Assembly (NCBI GenBank): GCA_021234155.1
Contig: JAJEKV010000020.1
Coordinates: 18,591,018 to 18,655,017 of the forward strand
Length of the DNA stretch: 64,000 nt
Origin: Isoetes taiwanensis
Lineage: Eukaryota > Streptophyta > Lycopodiopsida > Isoetales > Isoetaceae
Direction: 5' to 3'
Position numbers and translations under genes: made by a program. Below, piece after piece: positions 36,065 through 48,743 of this stretch; position 1 is the stretch's first letter, and every line of letters starts with the position of its first letter. The notes under the pieces were generated by a model that was not told the origin of the DNA, ran no database searches, and worked only from the letters and a program-made list of their open reading frames with translations.

Positions 36065-36075
36065 TTCATTACTAG

Positions 36076-37520
36076 TAACCTATAATTAAGGAATTAATGT
36101 CTAATTAGTTAAATTAAGTTAATTGATTACTTGGGAAGGTGCCACATGGCCAAACTCGATTGGCTAGCATGGGAATGCTAACTTGGGCCATCAAGGTGGA
36201 TCACTACCCCCATTTGACCCTAAAATCGAGCCAGGAGGAGGAGCAGCTGAGCGCCCAAGTACCTGGAACTGTTGCTGAACACCCCAGTTGTTGCTGAACA
36301 CCAGATTACTGGGAGATGGAGGCGCCTCATGACAATGGCTCAAGTCGAAACTCGGGTTAGTAGATAATCTAGTTGATATCTTTAAGGCTAGTGCTTCAGT
36401 TAAGTTCTTTGAGTCTTTTCTGGTTGTTCTTACTTAGGATTAACCCTTCTTTGATATTTAGGATTTACATTTCAATTATGGATTATGGTTATTATGGATG
36501 GATGAATCTATGAAAGTATCTCTGTTAGTCTTCCGTAAACCAGGGATTAGAGGGGGGTAGAGACCTCTGTGCTTCATGCTTTAGTATGCTCCTAGTAGCT
36601 CCCTTAATTCCCAATTAATGCGGCCTGTGCACAAGAGACCATCGGGTCATGGATGCTATGGGATTGCTTAGCACCAGAGAAGGGACGCAGTGGTGAAGTG
36701 GGGGTGGGGTCTTGCACGAATATACAAGGCTCCTGGGACTCCTACAGTGGGCTAGGCCTGATAGCCGGTCACGTAGAGGGCCGGGTATGGGTCTGACACT
36801 CCCTGTGACTCATATGGGGCACCCTGCACTTTGAGTAGATTTAGGGTGAGTAAGTCGGGTATGGATGCGGGGGTCGCTGATGCGGCACGTATTCTCTAGC
36901 TCACCCATGGAACCACTGTGATCCTGGAAGGGGACACTTCCCTGACCTGCCTCATCGGACCGGGGCGTCATGAACCCTGGAGTAGGCTCGAAGGGTGATA
37001 CCTTGAGTCTGCGTCTCCGGAAGGCTATAGTGATGCCATAGCATGATTCGACTCATCTGCAAAGTGTGCACAGGAGGGGCGGATGGAGTGGACAACCCTA
37101 GCCAATGTTCTATGCCAGCCAACGCCATGCCAAGATTCGGTCTGCTGATCTCTTGAGACCTAGCCGTCAGTCGATCCTCACTGGAGTCTGAGCCAGGGTA
37201 GAACCATGGGTTTGGGTGTTTTCCCTAGTATTAAGTGCATATTCTTTGTTGTCGTCACTTGGATGGATGTGCCACCCCTCGTGGTGGTATTTTATGACAT
37301 GATTATGCTGTGTGCTAACCTTGTATTCACGCTTCCGCAACATAGGAGCCCCATTGAAGGCGTGGGCCGAATGACCCCTCTGTGACCTTCACTCGAGCAT
37401 CTTTCTATAGATGGCCCGAGTTAGACGGAGGGCCCTGCTCGTGGCGAGTTGGTCGCCATGGGAGGGGAAAGTCCCCGTATGTATATGTCTGAGTGTCGTA
37501 TATGTTCAGGGAGCGTCACA
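36076..37520 (+). repeat. 3' LTR, second segment (after Helitron)
   Basis: Resumes with TAACCTATAATTAAGG. Positions 36076-36786 match the truncated 5' LTR; 36787-37520 matches the minus-strand LTR at 7933-9541 in reverse. Ends GAGCGTCACA, then target duplication GAGGA. Total LTR length without the Helitron is 1,591 bp. Confidence 0.93.
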
Positions 37521-37540
37521 GAGGAAGTTGTTGTCGACAT

Positions 37541-37870
37541 CCTTTCAAGCACGAATGAAGACCAGGGATAGGTTCAATACTTCGTACGTTTTATACGTAA
37601 TACGTATTATTCGTATGATACGGCACAAATTTGCCATATAATATGCAAAAAATACGGCAAAAAACAATTCCGGCGTTGGAAGATTTTCGCGTACGCGAAA
37701 AGAACTAAAGCGCGTACGCGAAAGTTTTTTCACGTATGCGAAACAGTGAAAACAGCATACGCGAAAAAAAAAAATTCGCGTACGCACTTTATACTGTTTC
37801 ATGTACGCGAAAGTTTTTTCACATACGCGAAACAGTGAAAACTGCGTACGCGATTTATCCTTCCTATATA
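37541..37870 (+). repeat. GCGTACGCG palindrome-rich block 1
   Basis: About ten copies of the self-complementary word CGCGTACGCG or variants (GCGTACGCGAAA, CATACGCGAAAC) within 200 bp, separated by AAGTTTTTTC and AGTGAAAAC. A related block in opposite orientation lies at 51900-52290; both are adjoined by a sequence resembling ATGAAGACCAGGGATAG. Probably sub-terminal repeats of a DNA transposon family. Confidence 0.7.
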
Positions 37871-40800
37871 TATGATTACTAGAGAAAAAAAAAAGTTGGA
37901 ATTACTGACTTTTTAGCATCCCTTTTCCGGCACCAATAACCTCAAATTAGAATTATATGTGTTTTTTTTGCACCTCTTGGTTGCCATTGCCCCATTTTCC
38001 GGCTAAAGCCCTTAGTCGGCTACAACACAAAGGTACGGCCGCCTTGCTCCATCTCCCTGCTCACCTAAGCGAACCCCATCTACCTGTATCGCCGGATAGA
38101 AGCTGCTTATCCATGAATTAGTTTATGCAAAACAAATTACCAAACAGTTTTATTTGTTGTGGTGCTCGCAGAAGTTCTGCACCGACTTGCACAGAGCCGG
38201 AGTAACCTGCAAAAAACCTTGGTAAGTTCTGCACCAACTTGCAATTGGGTCCACGCTATTTTTTGTTGTGTCAGCCCGTTGAGGCCTGTGCTTCTTCAAA
38301 CATGAATCTATAAATCAAAATTTTGTATCAGTTTTAGCAGAGAAAATTAAGAGCGTATATGGTAGTATTTATTGCAGGCTGATTGATTCTATTTAAAACG
38401 GCCTGCTTATTAGATGCCGAGGAATGGTTCCGGCAAAATTGTTGCTATAGCACTAAGCTTCTCCCTTTTACTGTAAGGAAAAAATCATCTTGGCCTTTTG
38501 TCGGGCATTTCATCGGATGTAAACTCTATGGCACAAAAGTAACCATTTTTTCCCCTTTTGAGATTTCGATAGCCAAAAGCTTTGTCTTGATGATGATTCA
38601 AGCTTCAGCTTGATAAGTCTGTGAGTTTGAGGTTATTTTGCCTCTACGTTTAAGTGTTCTTTAAACAAATTCCGCTTTAGTACTCAGTCTTCTGAGGTCC
38701 TAAACCAAAAATTTCTTCTGCATAATTGCTCAAAATATGAGAAGTTCGCCTATGTTTGAGTTGGGCCTGTGTAAATCTTCAGGGAAATCAATTTTTCTGG
38801 CTTAGGTCCTTCACAAATCAGCGGCAGAGTCCGGATTTGTATTTCCAGAGTTGAGGGTTAAAGATAGGCACAACCCAACTGCTTTTCCATATTCTACAGC
38901 AAGAAGGGGATTCATGTTGTTTATGGGCTTGAAAACTTCGTTTTACAGGCAAAAGGCATGGGTTTGGATCTGGTTCAGGTTTTCCTTTCACCTTTCAGCT
39001 CGTCATTTGTTGGTGATCCGCCGTGCCAACCAGAGCTTAGAAACGATGGGAATCCCAGTTTTATTCAGTTTCAATTTCTGTAGAAGAGCAAATTTCTACC
39101 TGTTTTGGCCCTGCTATCCAAATTTGCAGCCCCAATTGAAGAGCCGAAGAAAAGGGCAAAAACATATCAAAAATTCTTGGCTCTCCGCGTTGTGGAAGCT
39201 TTCTTGCCATTTGTGGAGAAAATCGTCTCATATTTTATTGAATCCAAAGCTACAACAAATCACAGACGATTTGGAGCCTCTTTTTGCTCCCAGATTCTTT
39301 CGCACAGAATAGTATGCTCAAAATCGACATTTGTTTACAATGAATAGATTGATATGGGTTGGAAATTTCATAGTAAATTGAAGTGCAGGTGATCTTTCCT
39401 CTGTCAATTCAGGCAGAGCCCTATAATTTAAGCCATGAATTAGACAGCGAGCCAATTCCGATGCCTCCAGCCTCCACTCTTTGATGGATTTAGTTGCCAA
39501 CATGGCAACGCCACGTGGCGGATCTCGAGCACCGGTAGTTGGCTCACAAGAAGGCAATTCCGACCCAGCAGGAGCTCGTGTCTGTTTTTAATCTTTGGCT
39601 GCTGCCACGATGGTGGTTGCCCCACTATTGGGGTGCTCACCACTGTTGGGCAAATTCCGGGGTAGAGAAGGTTTGTTCCTGTTGAAATTAAGAATTTCCA
39701 GTTGAGTTGGCGCATTGCAGGAAAAATTCCGGTAGATTTTTATGCATATTTGTATAAGAGTAATATAAATTTCCGATTGGGAACTAAAAATATCCGGCTA
39801 TTTGATGAAAGAGTAGGAAAATTTCCAATTGGGTTTAAAAACTTTGCCCAGCCTTGGTGCTCACCTATTTAACCTCAATGGTTCTTCAACCACTAATTCC
39901 AGTGACATAGTGCATTGCCTTTTAATGGTTTAAAATTCAACATATCTTAATAATACCTTAACATATTCAACCATATGACATAAAATGTGTTATTCATCAT
40001 TAACATTTCCAACTTAAGCATTCATCATTAACATTTCCAACTTAAGCATTCAAGGTGCACCACAAACTTCGGATTAGGGAAATGTGCGACCACATTCAAC
40101 CAGCTTGGGATCCAAGTAGCATGATATGGTGGGACTGCTCCTATGCAATTGGAGACTATTTGCAAACGTCAAAAGTCCTTCTATGATTGGAACTTTCAGC
40201 TTAAAGAAGGGCGTGTGTTAGGGCAGATCAGATAATGGGAGAAGTTTCAGTATCTGACGGACTTCTATATGTCTGGGTCCTGCATTACAAAAACAAAAAC
40301 AGAATCATAATTTCGAGCTTCTATGTACTTTCCAGAGCACTCTATCCATATGATATGAAGGCCCATTGAAGATTTTTTTGTCTATAACTTACACAAGTTT
40401 TTATTCTTCGTTGGCCCTAGACTGATTTTGTAACCTTTGAATTTTTAAAAGGTATTATCTCTGGCCTCATGTTAATTTTGTGGTGGTAATAGGGTATTCT
40501 ACCAAAACATACATGTCACCAATCTTATTGGTTTTTCCTTGCACTTTTCATTTGCATTTATACCATTTGCAGACATCATTGCATAATCGCAAAACTTAAC
40601 GCAAAAACAAACTTAGCTCCTAAATCTGGCCAGCAATTTTCACCACGACTGACTAAATGCTCGTGTCATTGCATTTTAGGAGGTCGAATTTCGTGAAGAC
40701 ACTCTATGATTTGTGAATTCCCAGTTTGGCTTTCAATTATTTACCATAGAAGCCGATAGATTTTCATTTTCTCTGTGAAGCCCATACAAACGGACAATTA

Positions 40801-41584
40801 TTTGCAAGTGCAGCTTTATCTCGCCATGTTTACCCATCATGCTTCAGTTTATTTACTATGTAATGCCCAAGTATCCCCATTCCACACCTTCAATCTCTCA
40901 GTAGCAAACACATGTTCCACAACTGGAGGTCGGTGTGAACAAACTTGCACTAATTAAAACAACACCTTTAGAGACCTTTAGATATAGACTCATACACAAG
41001 TTTATTGAACAATCCACTTTTTTAACTAGTTAATTATTGCAAGAAAAGCAATATATTGTTTTTCCTAAGAAGCCCATAAAATGGCAATCATTATATTGCA
41101 CATTTGCAAAATACAAACATCTGAAGTGATTGATCATCTAGTGAGTGGATATTTGAAGTAGAACCCAACCCCAAGGTAAACATAATTATATAAACTCCTC
41201 AAATGTGTCACCAAAGCATCAATGTTCACAACAGATTCTATTGAAACACTCACGTTCGTGTTGTTACGGCTATTGTCTCACTAAGCCATAGTTCACCATT
41301 ATGTCCATATATGCGTTTACATGATACATACATGGGTGATGGCATAGATGCAGTATATAAGGAAGATTATATGAACCATGAATAAGAGTTCTGGTTTGCA
41401 ATATGTTAACACACCCTAAATAAATGAAAGTTTAGGACCTTAGACATGAATAATGCCATATCCATTCTATAAAAATTGCATGCTTGCAATATTTGAAATA
41501 TTGCTTCACCTTTAATAACTACCAACTGCGAAATGTGCACAAGACGCTGGCTCCGCCAGCGCTAAATTCTTGTATATATATATA
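37871..41584. other. Gene-free stretch
   Basis: No gene is supported. Frames up to 153 codons (38851-39312) lack protein character. A 28-bp unit TTAACATTTCCAACTTAAGC is doubled near 39998-40050. At 41523-41540 a GCTGGC-TCC-GCCAGC hairpin precedes a TATATATA run. Confidence 0.5.
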
Positions 41585-41612
41585 CTAGAAAAAGTGCCCA
41601 GCGTTGCTGGGC
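41585..41612 (-). mobile_element. Helitron 3' end, minus strand; 5' end not found
   Basis: Reverse complement: hairpin GCCCAGC-AAC-GCTGGGC (41612-41596), then ACTTTTTCTAG ending at 41585, followed by host TATATATA. The layout matches the Helitron end at 36075. The element extends rightwards from 41613. Its TC end was not located and may lie beyond the LTR element at 44928-49204, which would then be nested in it. Confidence 0.8.
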
Positions 41613-44600
41613 TTTTCGTTAGGATTAAATTCAAAATTCATAAAGGTATCGTGGGAACGTCTAGTTGGGCATATACAATCGTTTGTTTTAGATTGAAGTT
41701 GAATATTGTCCTTCTAAAGTGTTTTATTTATTGAGCTTAAAGCTTGAACATAAGTTATGAAGCTTTGGAATGGTCATAGCAATTCTCTAGCATTCATCAT
41801 ACAGGTGAGTTTGTGTGCTGACTTCAAGTGTTGTCTTTTAAAGCTTTCTTACCTATTTAGTTCTCTTTGAGTGGACTATCATCATTGTATTTTTGCATAT
41901 TCTCAATTGCGATGAGTGAATGCCGATATATATAGTTTTGTATGGGTGTGATATCTATTAGGAAAATGCCCAGTATTGACGCTTGTAAGGCAATTACAAA
42001 TTTAATAATGCAAAAGAACACAGCTTTTAGCATGATCTTGCAAAAAATCATGCAAAACATATAGAGACATGCTTTTCATTGCAAATATAGAGCATGTTTT
42101 AGGCATTTTATATGGAAGCAAACAATTTCATCTTATTAGATATGATTAAATATTTTGGAAGTTCTTGATGTCACATTTCCTTCTACTAATTTTACTCCCT
42201 TTACCTCAAAGTTTTTAGCTCACACAATGAATCGAGCTTACGTTCACATTTCAAGACTTGGATTTTAGGATGCATTCCAAGGAGCCAAAGAAAATAACAT
42301 CTATTCTAAAAAGATGAGATATAATAATCAGCCGTTTATGGAAGATATCGGAACTATGCACCAACCTAGAAATTTGATGCTTGTTATCTATGAATAATTT
42401 ACTTCCTCCACATAGAATGCTAGAAATTTCCCTTTACTCATGCAACACCCACAATAGCACCTGTATATGAAAAAGAGCATGGCACTACTTATCCACACAA
42501 CTCAAACATTCTTCTTATTGATGCCACATTCTTGTTTGCACGAACAGAATGGGATGTAATAGTTTGGATCTGCAAATGACCATCATACATTACCAATCCT
42601 TCCCATCTCAACGAAGTCAGATTTGTATAAGTCCAACAAGTTCTAAAGTAAACGTGACATGAGGTGTCCATCATACATTGTCAATTCCTTCCATATCAAG
42701 GAAGCCAGATTTCAACACAGTCTAAACTTTATCACTAATTGCATCTCCAGATTTGTGCAGAGTCCAACGTGGATTACAGATTTAGTTCTAGCATAGAAAT
42801 ATGATCTTCATCACTGATTGCATCTCCAGATTTGTACTCCAGATTTGTACGTAGTCCAAAGTCAATTCCTTTATAATTTAATTTAAATTGAATGATTGTG
42901 CTTAGAACCGAACTTTCTTGAACTTCAAAAATATAAAGCAACATAATGCCTTGCTAGTATTGTTTGCAATAATCTCGCATGTTGCAAAATACCCCTTGTG
43001 GCAATTATTCTTCTGCAGCTTTATTATTACAACATGGCATAAAAGCAAAAAAATATTGCAGGTTCTTTTATTGCCAAAGAGCCTGTCATGCATCTTTATA
43101 TCATGGCTCAAAAAAATAGAGTCCAATAAAAATTTAATATGTAACAAACTTTCCTCATCCTCTGCCTTTCTGACTGGCAGGTAAACTTTGAAAACATTTC
43201 CATGTGCTTTAATATACGTCATGAAGATGGAAGACTATAGTGCGCCCATGTCATCTGAATTTCCTCAAGTGCAATGTCTTCAGCTATCCAAAATCCAATA
43301 TACAAGTACTGTATGCTAGTAAATTCTTGAGCAATGGCTCCTGAATTGTCCAAAAAAATGTAATGCGCCTCTGCACCTAGCTTTCTAACTTAGTTGTTGA
43401 GGACATGAGCCTAGGGCTTTTATGCCAGCACGTCTCTGATATCATGACTTTACCAAGATGGCAGCAACCTAATATCATGATTTTACCAAGATTCCGAGCA
43501 GATAACGCATTTGAAACCAATGTGTAAATAGCACCCATGTTTAGTGGAACCCATTGTTATTGAGAAGCAATAGTAGCTGCCAAGTGCTTTTCAACAAGCT
43601 TATCCATCAAAGCACGAATCTGTGACCAGGAGGAGAGGAAGAATACAACTCTTACAGATTAAAACTTACTTTATTTTTGTGTTGCAAAAATCCAAGAAAG
43701 GATCTGATAATGCAATGCAAGCTTGCAGATGTAGGCCACGATGCTAAATTCAACTATCAATGTGATGTCAATGTCAGGAATATTTCAGTCTAAAAAAGGA
43801 AAGACGGTTACTTACTGGCATTACAGAACATTGAAAAACATTTTCATGTGCCTATAATAATAATATACTCTATGGTTGGTAAGATGCCAACGCATTACCA
43901 TAATTTGCATGCAAGATCTAACATCTTACCATCTTATCGAATGCCATAATCCAGTTGTGCTTTGGATTGGATAGATGATGCTGAATTCAACTGCAAGAAG
44001 CATAAAGGATGAAAGGATATTACTACCTTGCAAGTTGATGAACAACTTGCATATATTCATGCCTCATGCACAACGATGCAGGAATTGGTTTAGCTCCATT
44101 TTCTTGTACTGGCATTTTGCCATGGATAAAGCCATCATACAGGCTCTAAAGCCAGGTATGTACTGCAAGTAGCCTCATGATGCCAGGTTGCTACATCAGC
44201 AAGCTAGGCCAATGTTTATGAACAAACTGCTGCAAAATACTATGCAGCAGCACTTGAGATTTACAAGCAACTCAGAATTATTAACTTCTACTTCATTAAC
44301 ACTTACCTTGAGAATGGATGCCAACACTGAGGCTATGCTATCTGTGGGTGAACAGCCCGAAAGACTCAGAATTTCTAAAAGTTGTACATGTTTGGAGACT
44401 TGTAGCCTGAAATATTCAATGGAAAACATCTAATAGAGACTCTGCATCCTGCAAATAAAAATTCTATATGTTGTTACCAAAATGAGCAAGCCAACATGCA
44501 GAATGCAACAGGTGTAGGCTGCAAGAATATTAAGAAAGTAACTATCTTTCTTCATAGTTTAGAACAAAGCAACAAACTCCAAGCTCCAGTTTATATTAGA

Positions 44601-44927
44601 GAGATTTGAAGCTTGTCGAAATACGTTACCTTTACAATAAGAGATTTATTATGAAAAGAAAGAAATAATTTGTTTCTGTGCAAAAGATTCAAGGATGTCT
44701 TGAAATGCTTTAAAAGCATAAAAGTCTCCATCCTGTTAGATGTCCAGCAAGCTAACGAAAATAAAATTTGAACGCTTCAAAAGAGCCATTGAAATAGAAA
44801 TATTATCATGTGGTAATATTACTGACCAGAAGTTGCAAGTTAGCATTCCCAAGACCACTATTTGAAAATGATAGTTCCTGCAATGATTTTGTCAAACCTG
44901 CAAAGGACATTAACTTACAGTACGGCT
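41613..44927. other. Presumed Helitron interior, no gene recognised
   Basis: AT-rich DNA with no Rep or helicase motif. Short imperfect repeats around CCAGATTTGTAC and AGTCCAA occur at 42690-42870. Nothing else is supported. Confidence 0.4.
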
Positions 44928-45374
44928 TGTTAGCCCTTTGGGCTAAACATATGTATGAGTGGCATAGGCCACATGTATTTATCACATTGGACCACTTGAT
45001 CTAGGGCCCAGATTTAGCCCACATATGTGGTAGGTGGCATAGGCCACATGTCTTTGTCATATTGGACCCCACAATCTATGGCCCAGATTTAGCCTAGATC
45101 TGTGGACGGTGAGATGTCAGTTAGGGTTAGGGTTTTGCTCTACTATTTAGAGAGAGCATTTTCTCTCATTGTTTAGGTTTTTGCTCACGTTTTGGAGCAC
45201 CTCCTTTTGGAGCATCAATATGATTCTGTTTTGTTCATTCTTTGCTTTGTTCTTGTTCTTGGAGTTCTTTCCCATCTTCTTTTGTTGATCCATGAGCATT
45301 TGTGGCAGCCTTGTGCCATCCGGCAGTCATGGACTGCTGCTGCAAGGTGATGCCAAGAACCCCAAACATCAACA
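44928..45374 (+). repeat. 5' LTR of the LARD-like element
   Basis: 447 bp. Contains two near-repeats of GTGGCATAGGCCACATGT, itself with a palindromic core TGGCATAGGCCA, and a short TTAGGGTTAGGG run. A plausible transcription start lies around CTACTATTTAGAGAGAGCAT. Confidence 0.94.
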
Positions 45375-45375
45375 C

Positions 45376-45393
45376 TGGCGCCTCATGCCGGGG
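45376..45393 (+). other. Primer-binding site, tRNA-Asp-like
   Basis: TGGCGCCTCATGCCGGGG starts one base after the LTR. It resembles the complement of the plant tRNA-Asp 3' end (TGGCGCCGTTGCCGGGG) with one extra base and a changed centre. Primer identity is therefore probable, not certain. Confidence 0.75.
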
Positions 45394-48300
45394 TCTCTTT
45401 CGCTCACGATCAATTTGTTGTTTTTATTTCAAGCATCTCCAAAAGTTATTATGAAAAAAAAGTGGTTCTACGATAGACACTTCCTCAGATTCTATCTCTG
45501 GTATTTGCCCACTGTAGAAAGGGGCAAAACTGGTTTTTGGCCAGAACAGTTCTTATTTGTCCACATTTACGTGGAAGAAGATTCTATCTCTGGTATTTGC
45601 CCACTGTAGAAAGGGGCAAAACTGGTTTTTGGCCAGAACAGTTCTTATTTGTCCACATTTACGTTCTTCCACGATGAGATTTATCTATCTACTGATACTT
45701 TCTTTTCTGCTAAGCGGCATTACGTTTATTTTTGGGTACCAACATTCTATTTCTTGGGCAAGTAAGACACACTTAGAAGAGGCCCAACGGCTCTTCTAAA
45801 TATTTTCGCAGCATTAATTGTGGGTTTGGGCTCGCTTGCGGCGCGAGTCTATTGAAGCCCCTTTCTTTTTGGTTCCAGACCTGCATCATTGCCAAGGTAT
45901 TTGTTCTTCATCGAGTTATTCTCCGTTTTCTTCTCCCTGTGATATTTTGCACAGGCAAAATCGTTTTTGGCATAATAAATTTTTTTCATGGATATAAAGC
46001 TCGTTTTTCAAAGCCTTAAGCACACAGGCCTGTATTTCAAATCGAGATCAGGGCTATTCTTGCCCTTTCATTGATACATAGGGCTTTTCCTCAGACCAAA
46101 TCCACATCACCGGCGCTTGTATGCCCTTGCTTCGTCAAGCAAGCCACAAGAACAGATGACCAACAAGAAGAGTTCATGTTCCAGTTTTTCAGCGAGTTGC
46201 TAGATCCCAATCAGTCCTCAGGCTAGACTTCTTTATGGCAGCCATCACCAGGCCGGTCATTTAGCCTAGCTTTCAACATGCGCAGAACCGCACACATGCA
46301 CAATTTCCGGTAATCTGAATCCTTTCACAAGAATTTTCACTCATGCCACAGTCATGGAGCTTGCACTGCACAAGACCCCCTGCCTCTACACAAAAAATGG
46401 GACAGCTTGATCCACTGACTGCAACTCTGGTGCAATGGACAAGAAGCGAAACTGCCTCAACAATCGCTCTGTTGCAGCAATCTCTATTCATCTTGAAGAC
46501 CACACCGGTACTGCAAAATCAAGCAAGCATGACCTCTTGTTCTTCATAGGGCCTCAATACAAACCACGCACAAATCAAGTTCTTCAAGGATAATTTTTCT
46601 CGCCACATCCGGCTGAGCCAGCCCCAATCCTGCCGAAATTTCAGGAGCATCTCGCCAAAACACCGCTAAATCAACACATTACGCCTTCGAGGAGCAGGCC
46701 TCCAAATTTGACCCCATATGAGCCCAAAAATCCGAAAGCATCATGCATGCGGGGGCTTATCAACTCGGTTCTTTTCCGGCCAAGACCTTTACCTCAGATT
46801 ATGGCGGCTCTACACCCGTCTATTGGCTTGAGAAATTTTCACTGCCTATGGTCACGCCGTTTTCAAGAACATCGTGCAACCATCTTCCGCTGATACCGCA
46901 GGTGATACACCCTCAAGATTTTCAGTAGCGATCAAATGCCCTCTTTTCTGCAACAACTGATCTTCTGGCAAAACTTGGGCATGAATTCTGTGCATCTACT
47001 CAAGCCTATTGCAGAAACCGACTCCACGGCCCTCCACGGCGTGGACCAATATGGCTTTCACAAAATGGGAAGCATGAAGCCCACCCACGGCTCTGTGACC
47101 CCAAGATTTTCAAGAAACCACCACCTTCCCCTTGTCAAAACAGAGCAAGCACTAGAGTTTTGCCTGCGATCTCTTCAAAGGGTTTGGTCTGCATCAACAC
47201 ACGCCCACGGCCCATCACGGCCTGGCACAAATTCTCTCTTCATGTCTCTATCGTCGCTCTCTTCACATCCTTGTTGCAGAACTTCGCCCACGGCCCATCA
47301 TGGCGTGGCACAATTTGTTGTAGCTCGGTTCAAGTCTCAAGAAGCCCACGGCCCCCACGGCGTGGCACCCTTCCTCCACGGCCTCCTACAGCATGTCCAC
47401 GGCCCCCACGGCGTGGGTCAAGACCACGGCCGCGTGGGTCAAGACCAGAGCCCACGGCCCATCACGGGCGTGGCACCACTTCACTGCGTGGGACGCGTGC
47501 AAAAAAAAAAAAAAAAAAAAAATATATCGATTTAAGGCCATTTATAATGGACAACATTTTTGGTATATTCCACCTCATCTTATTGAAGAAGGTTCTTTTT
47601 CTACCATCTATCACGTCTTTTTATCGGCATAATGTGATATGGCAAATGGCTTGAAGATGCATTTTGCCTTCCGCCCTCTTCCAACATCAACCTTACATGG
47701 CCCAACGGCATGTTAAGGCCATTCTTGAGCTATGCATGCACAAATTGATCACGGCCACTTGGCGTGATTTTCCAATGGTGACTTTTTGCCTCTTTGTCCA
47801 ATTTTTGCGGCATCATGCCTTTGAGGTACAATTTCATCAACCCATGATTCCATACCCATCAATACAACAACATCATGACCCAACAAGCGTGAGTACATCA
47901 CAATTGTCACGCCACCACCACGGCGGTGACTTTGAGCACAACTTTCGATCCTCTTTTCATGCACGAAGTCTTTGGCGCATAATTTTGGCACATTTTGGGG
48001 GACGCCTCATCTTTTGTCACATTCTTGGAGATCTTCTTTGCACCCTTGTACCAACAAACCTCACACAGCCGGCGTGTGTAGGCCTTTTTTCAGCAATCTT
48101 TCCTCAACATTCAAGCTTACCTCATAGACCCAAATGTAGGGCGTTTGAGAGACAATTTTTTCAATCCATTTTGGCCGTCCATAATCCATGGCGGTCGAGC
48201 CTCTTTCAAGTTCAACCATTGGCGTGAAGATGACTTACGGCCTTCCGCCCCTTCAGTTTCAACTCCTTCAAGTTCAACTATCTGCTCAAACTCATTCAAG

Positions 48301-48743
48301 TTCCATAAATGGCGTGAAGATGAATTAGGCCTTCCGCCCCCTCAATCACTTATGTTTCAACTCTTTCAAGTTCCACTCCTTGTTTCAACTTTGGCGTGAA
48401 GATGACTTAGGGTCTTCCGCCCCTTCAACAATTTTTGTTTCTCATTTTTGTTCAACTCCTTACAAGACACTTTGATTGGCGCATGTATTCGGAGCTAAGT
48501 GGCAAGCTCTATGAGAAGTGGTGACAGCCTTCTCAACATTAGATTTGACTTCTATGGAATTAAAGGAGCTCGTGGCAAGCTCAAGAGAAGTGGTGACAGC
48601 CTTCTCAACCTCTCATGATTTCTGTACTTCATCGACATTTGCATTTTTCAAGAAATTTCGGCAACATTATCATTATCTCCCCTCACTTTGAACACTGTTG
48701 TAAATGTTTAAGCTGCTGTTATAAAGGTTCTACATAGTTTGGT

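Larger units (their letters stand above)
28983..36075 (+). mobile_element. Non-autonomous Helitron inserted in the 3' LTR
   Basis: The uninterrupted sister LTR reads GGATAATAACC; here 7,093 bp sit between GGATAA and TAACC. The insert begins TC (TCTTATTG) and ends CTAG, placed exactly between host A and T. A perfect stem-loop GCCCGGC-AAC-GCCGGGC (36048-36064) lies 11 bp before the end. These are the defining Helitron features (5' TC, 3' hairpin plus CTRR, insertion at AT, no target duplication). No Rep/helicase is encoded, so it depends on an autonomous partner. Contents are AT-rich, with duplicated segments (29699-29835; 31300-31560 resembling 32190-32430; 33320-33375) and possible captured exons near 33560-33800. 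Confidence 0.93.
24242..37520 (+). mobile_element. Ty3/gypsy family A element with 5' deletion and nested Helitron
   Basis: It starts with TGTGACGTTCC and ends with GAGCGTCACA, flanked by GAGGA on both sides (24237-24241 and 37521-37525), a perfect 5-bp target duplication. Internal order: truncated LTR, end of protease, RT, RNase H, integrase, polypurine tract, 3' LTR. The rest of the 5' LTR, primer site, extra frames, gag and protease active site are missing, so it cannot encode its own particle. The 3' LTR is split by a Helitron (28983-36075). By eye the two LTR copies differ at about 17 of 857 comparable positions. Confidence 0.93.

Noticed and set aside
38851-39347. 153- and 80-codon plus-strand frames
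   Set aside because: Overlapping frames, biased composition, no domain and no splice support.
45118-45135. Interstitial telomere repeat
   Set aside because: Only about two TTAGGG units inside an LTR, and not the common plant TTTAGGG.
46936-47654. Genes of 199 and 164 codons in the LARD-like element
   Set aside because: Frames run through the CCCACGGCCC array and into the A run; no domain, start context or alternative support.
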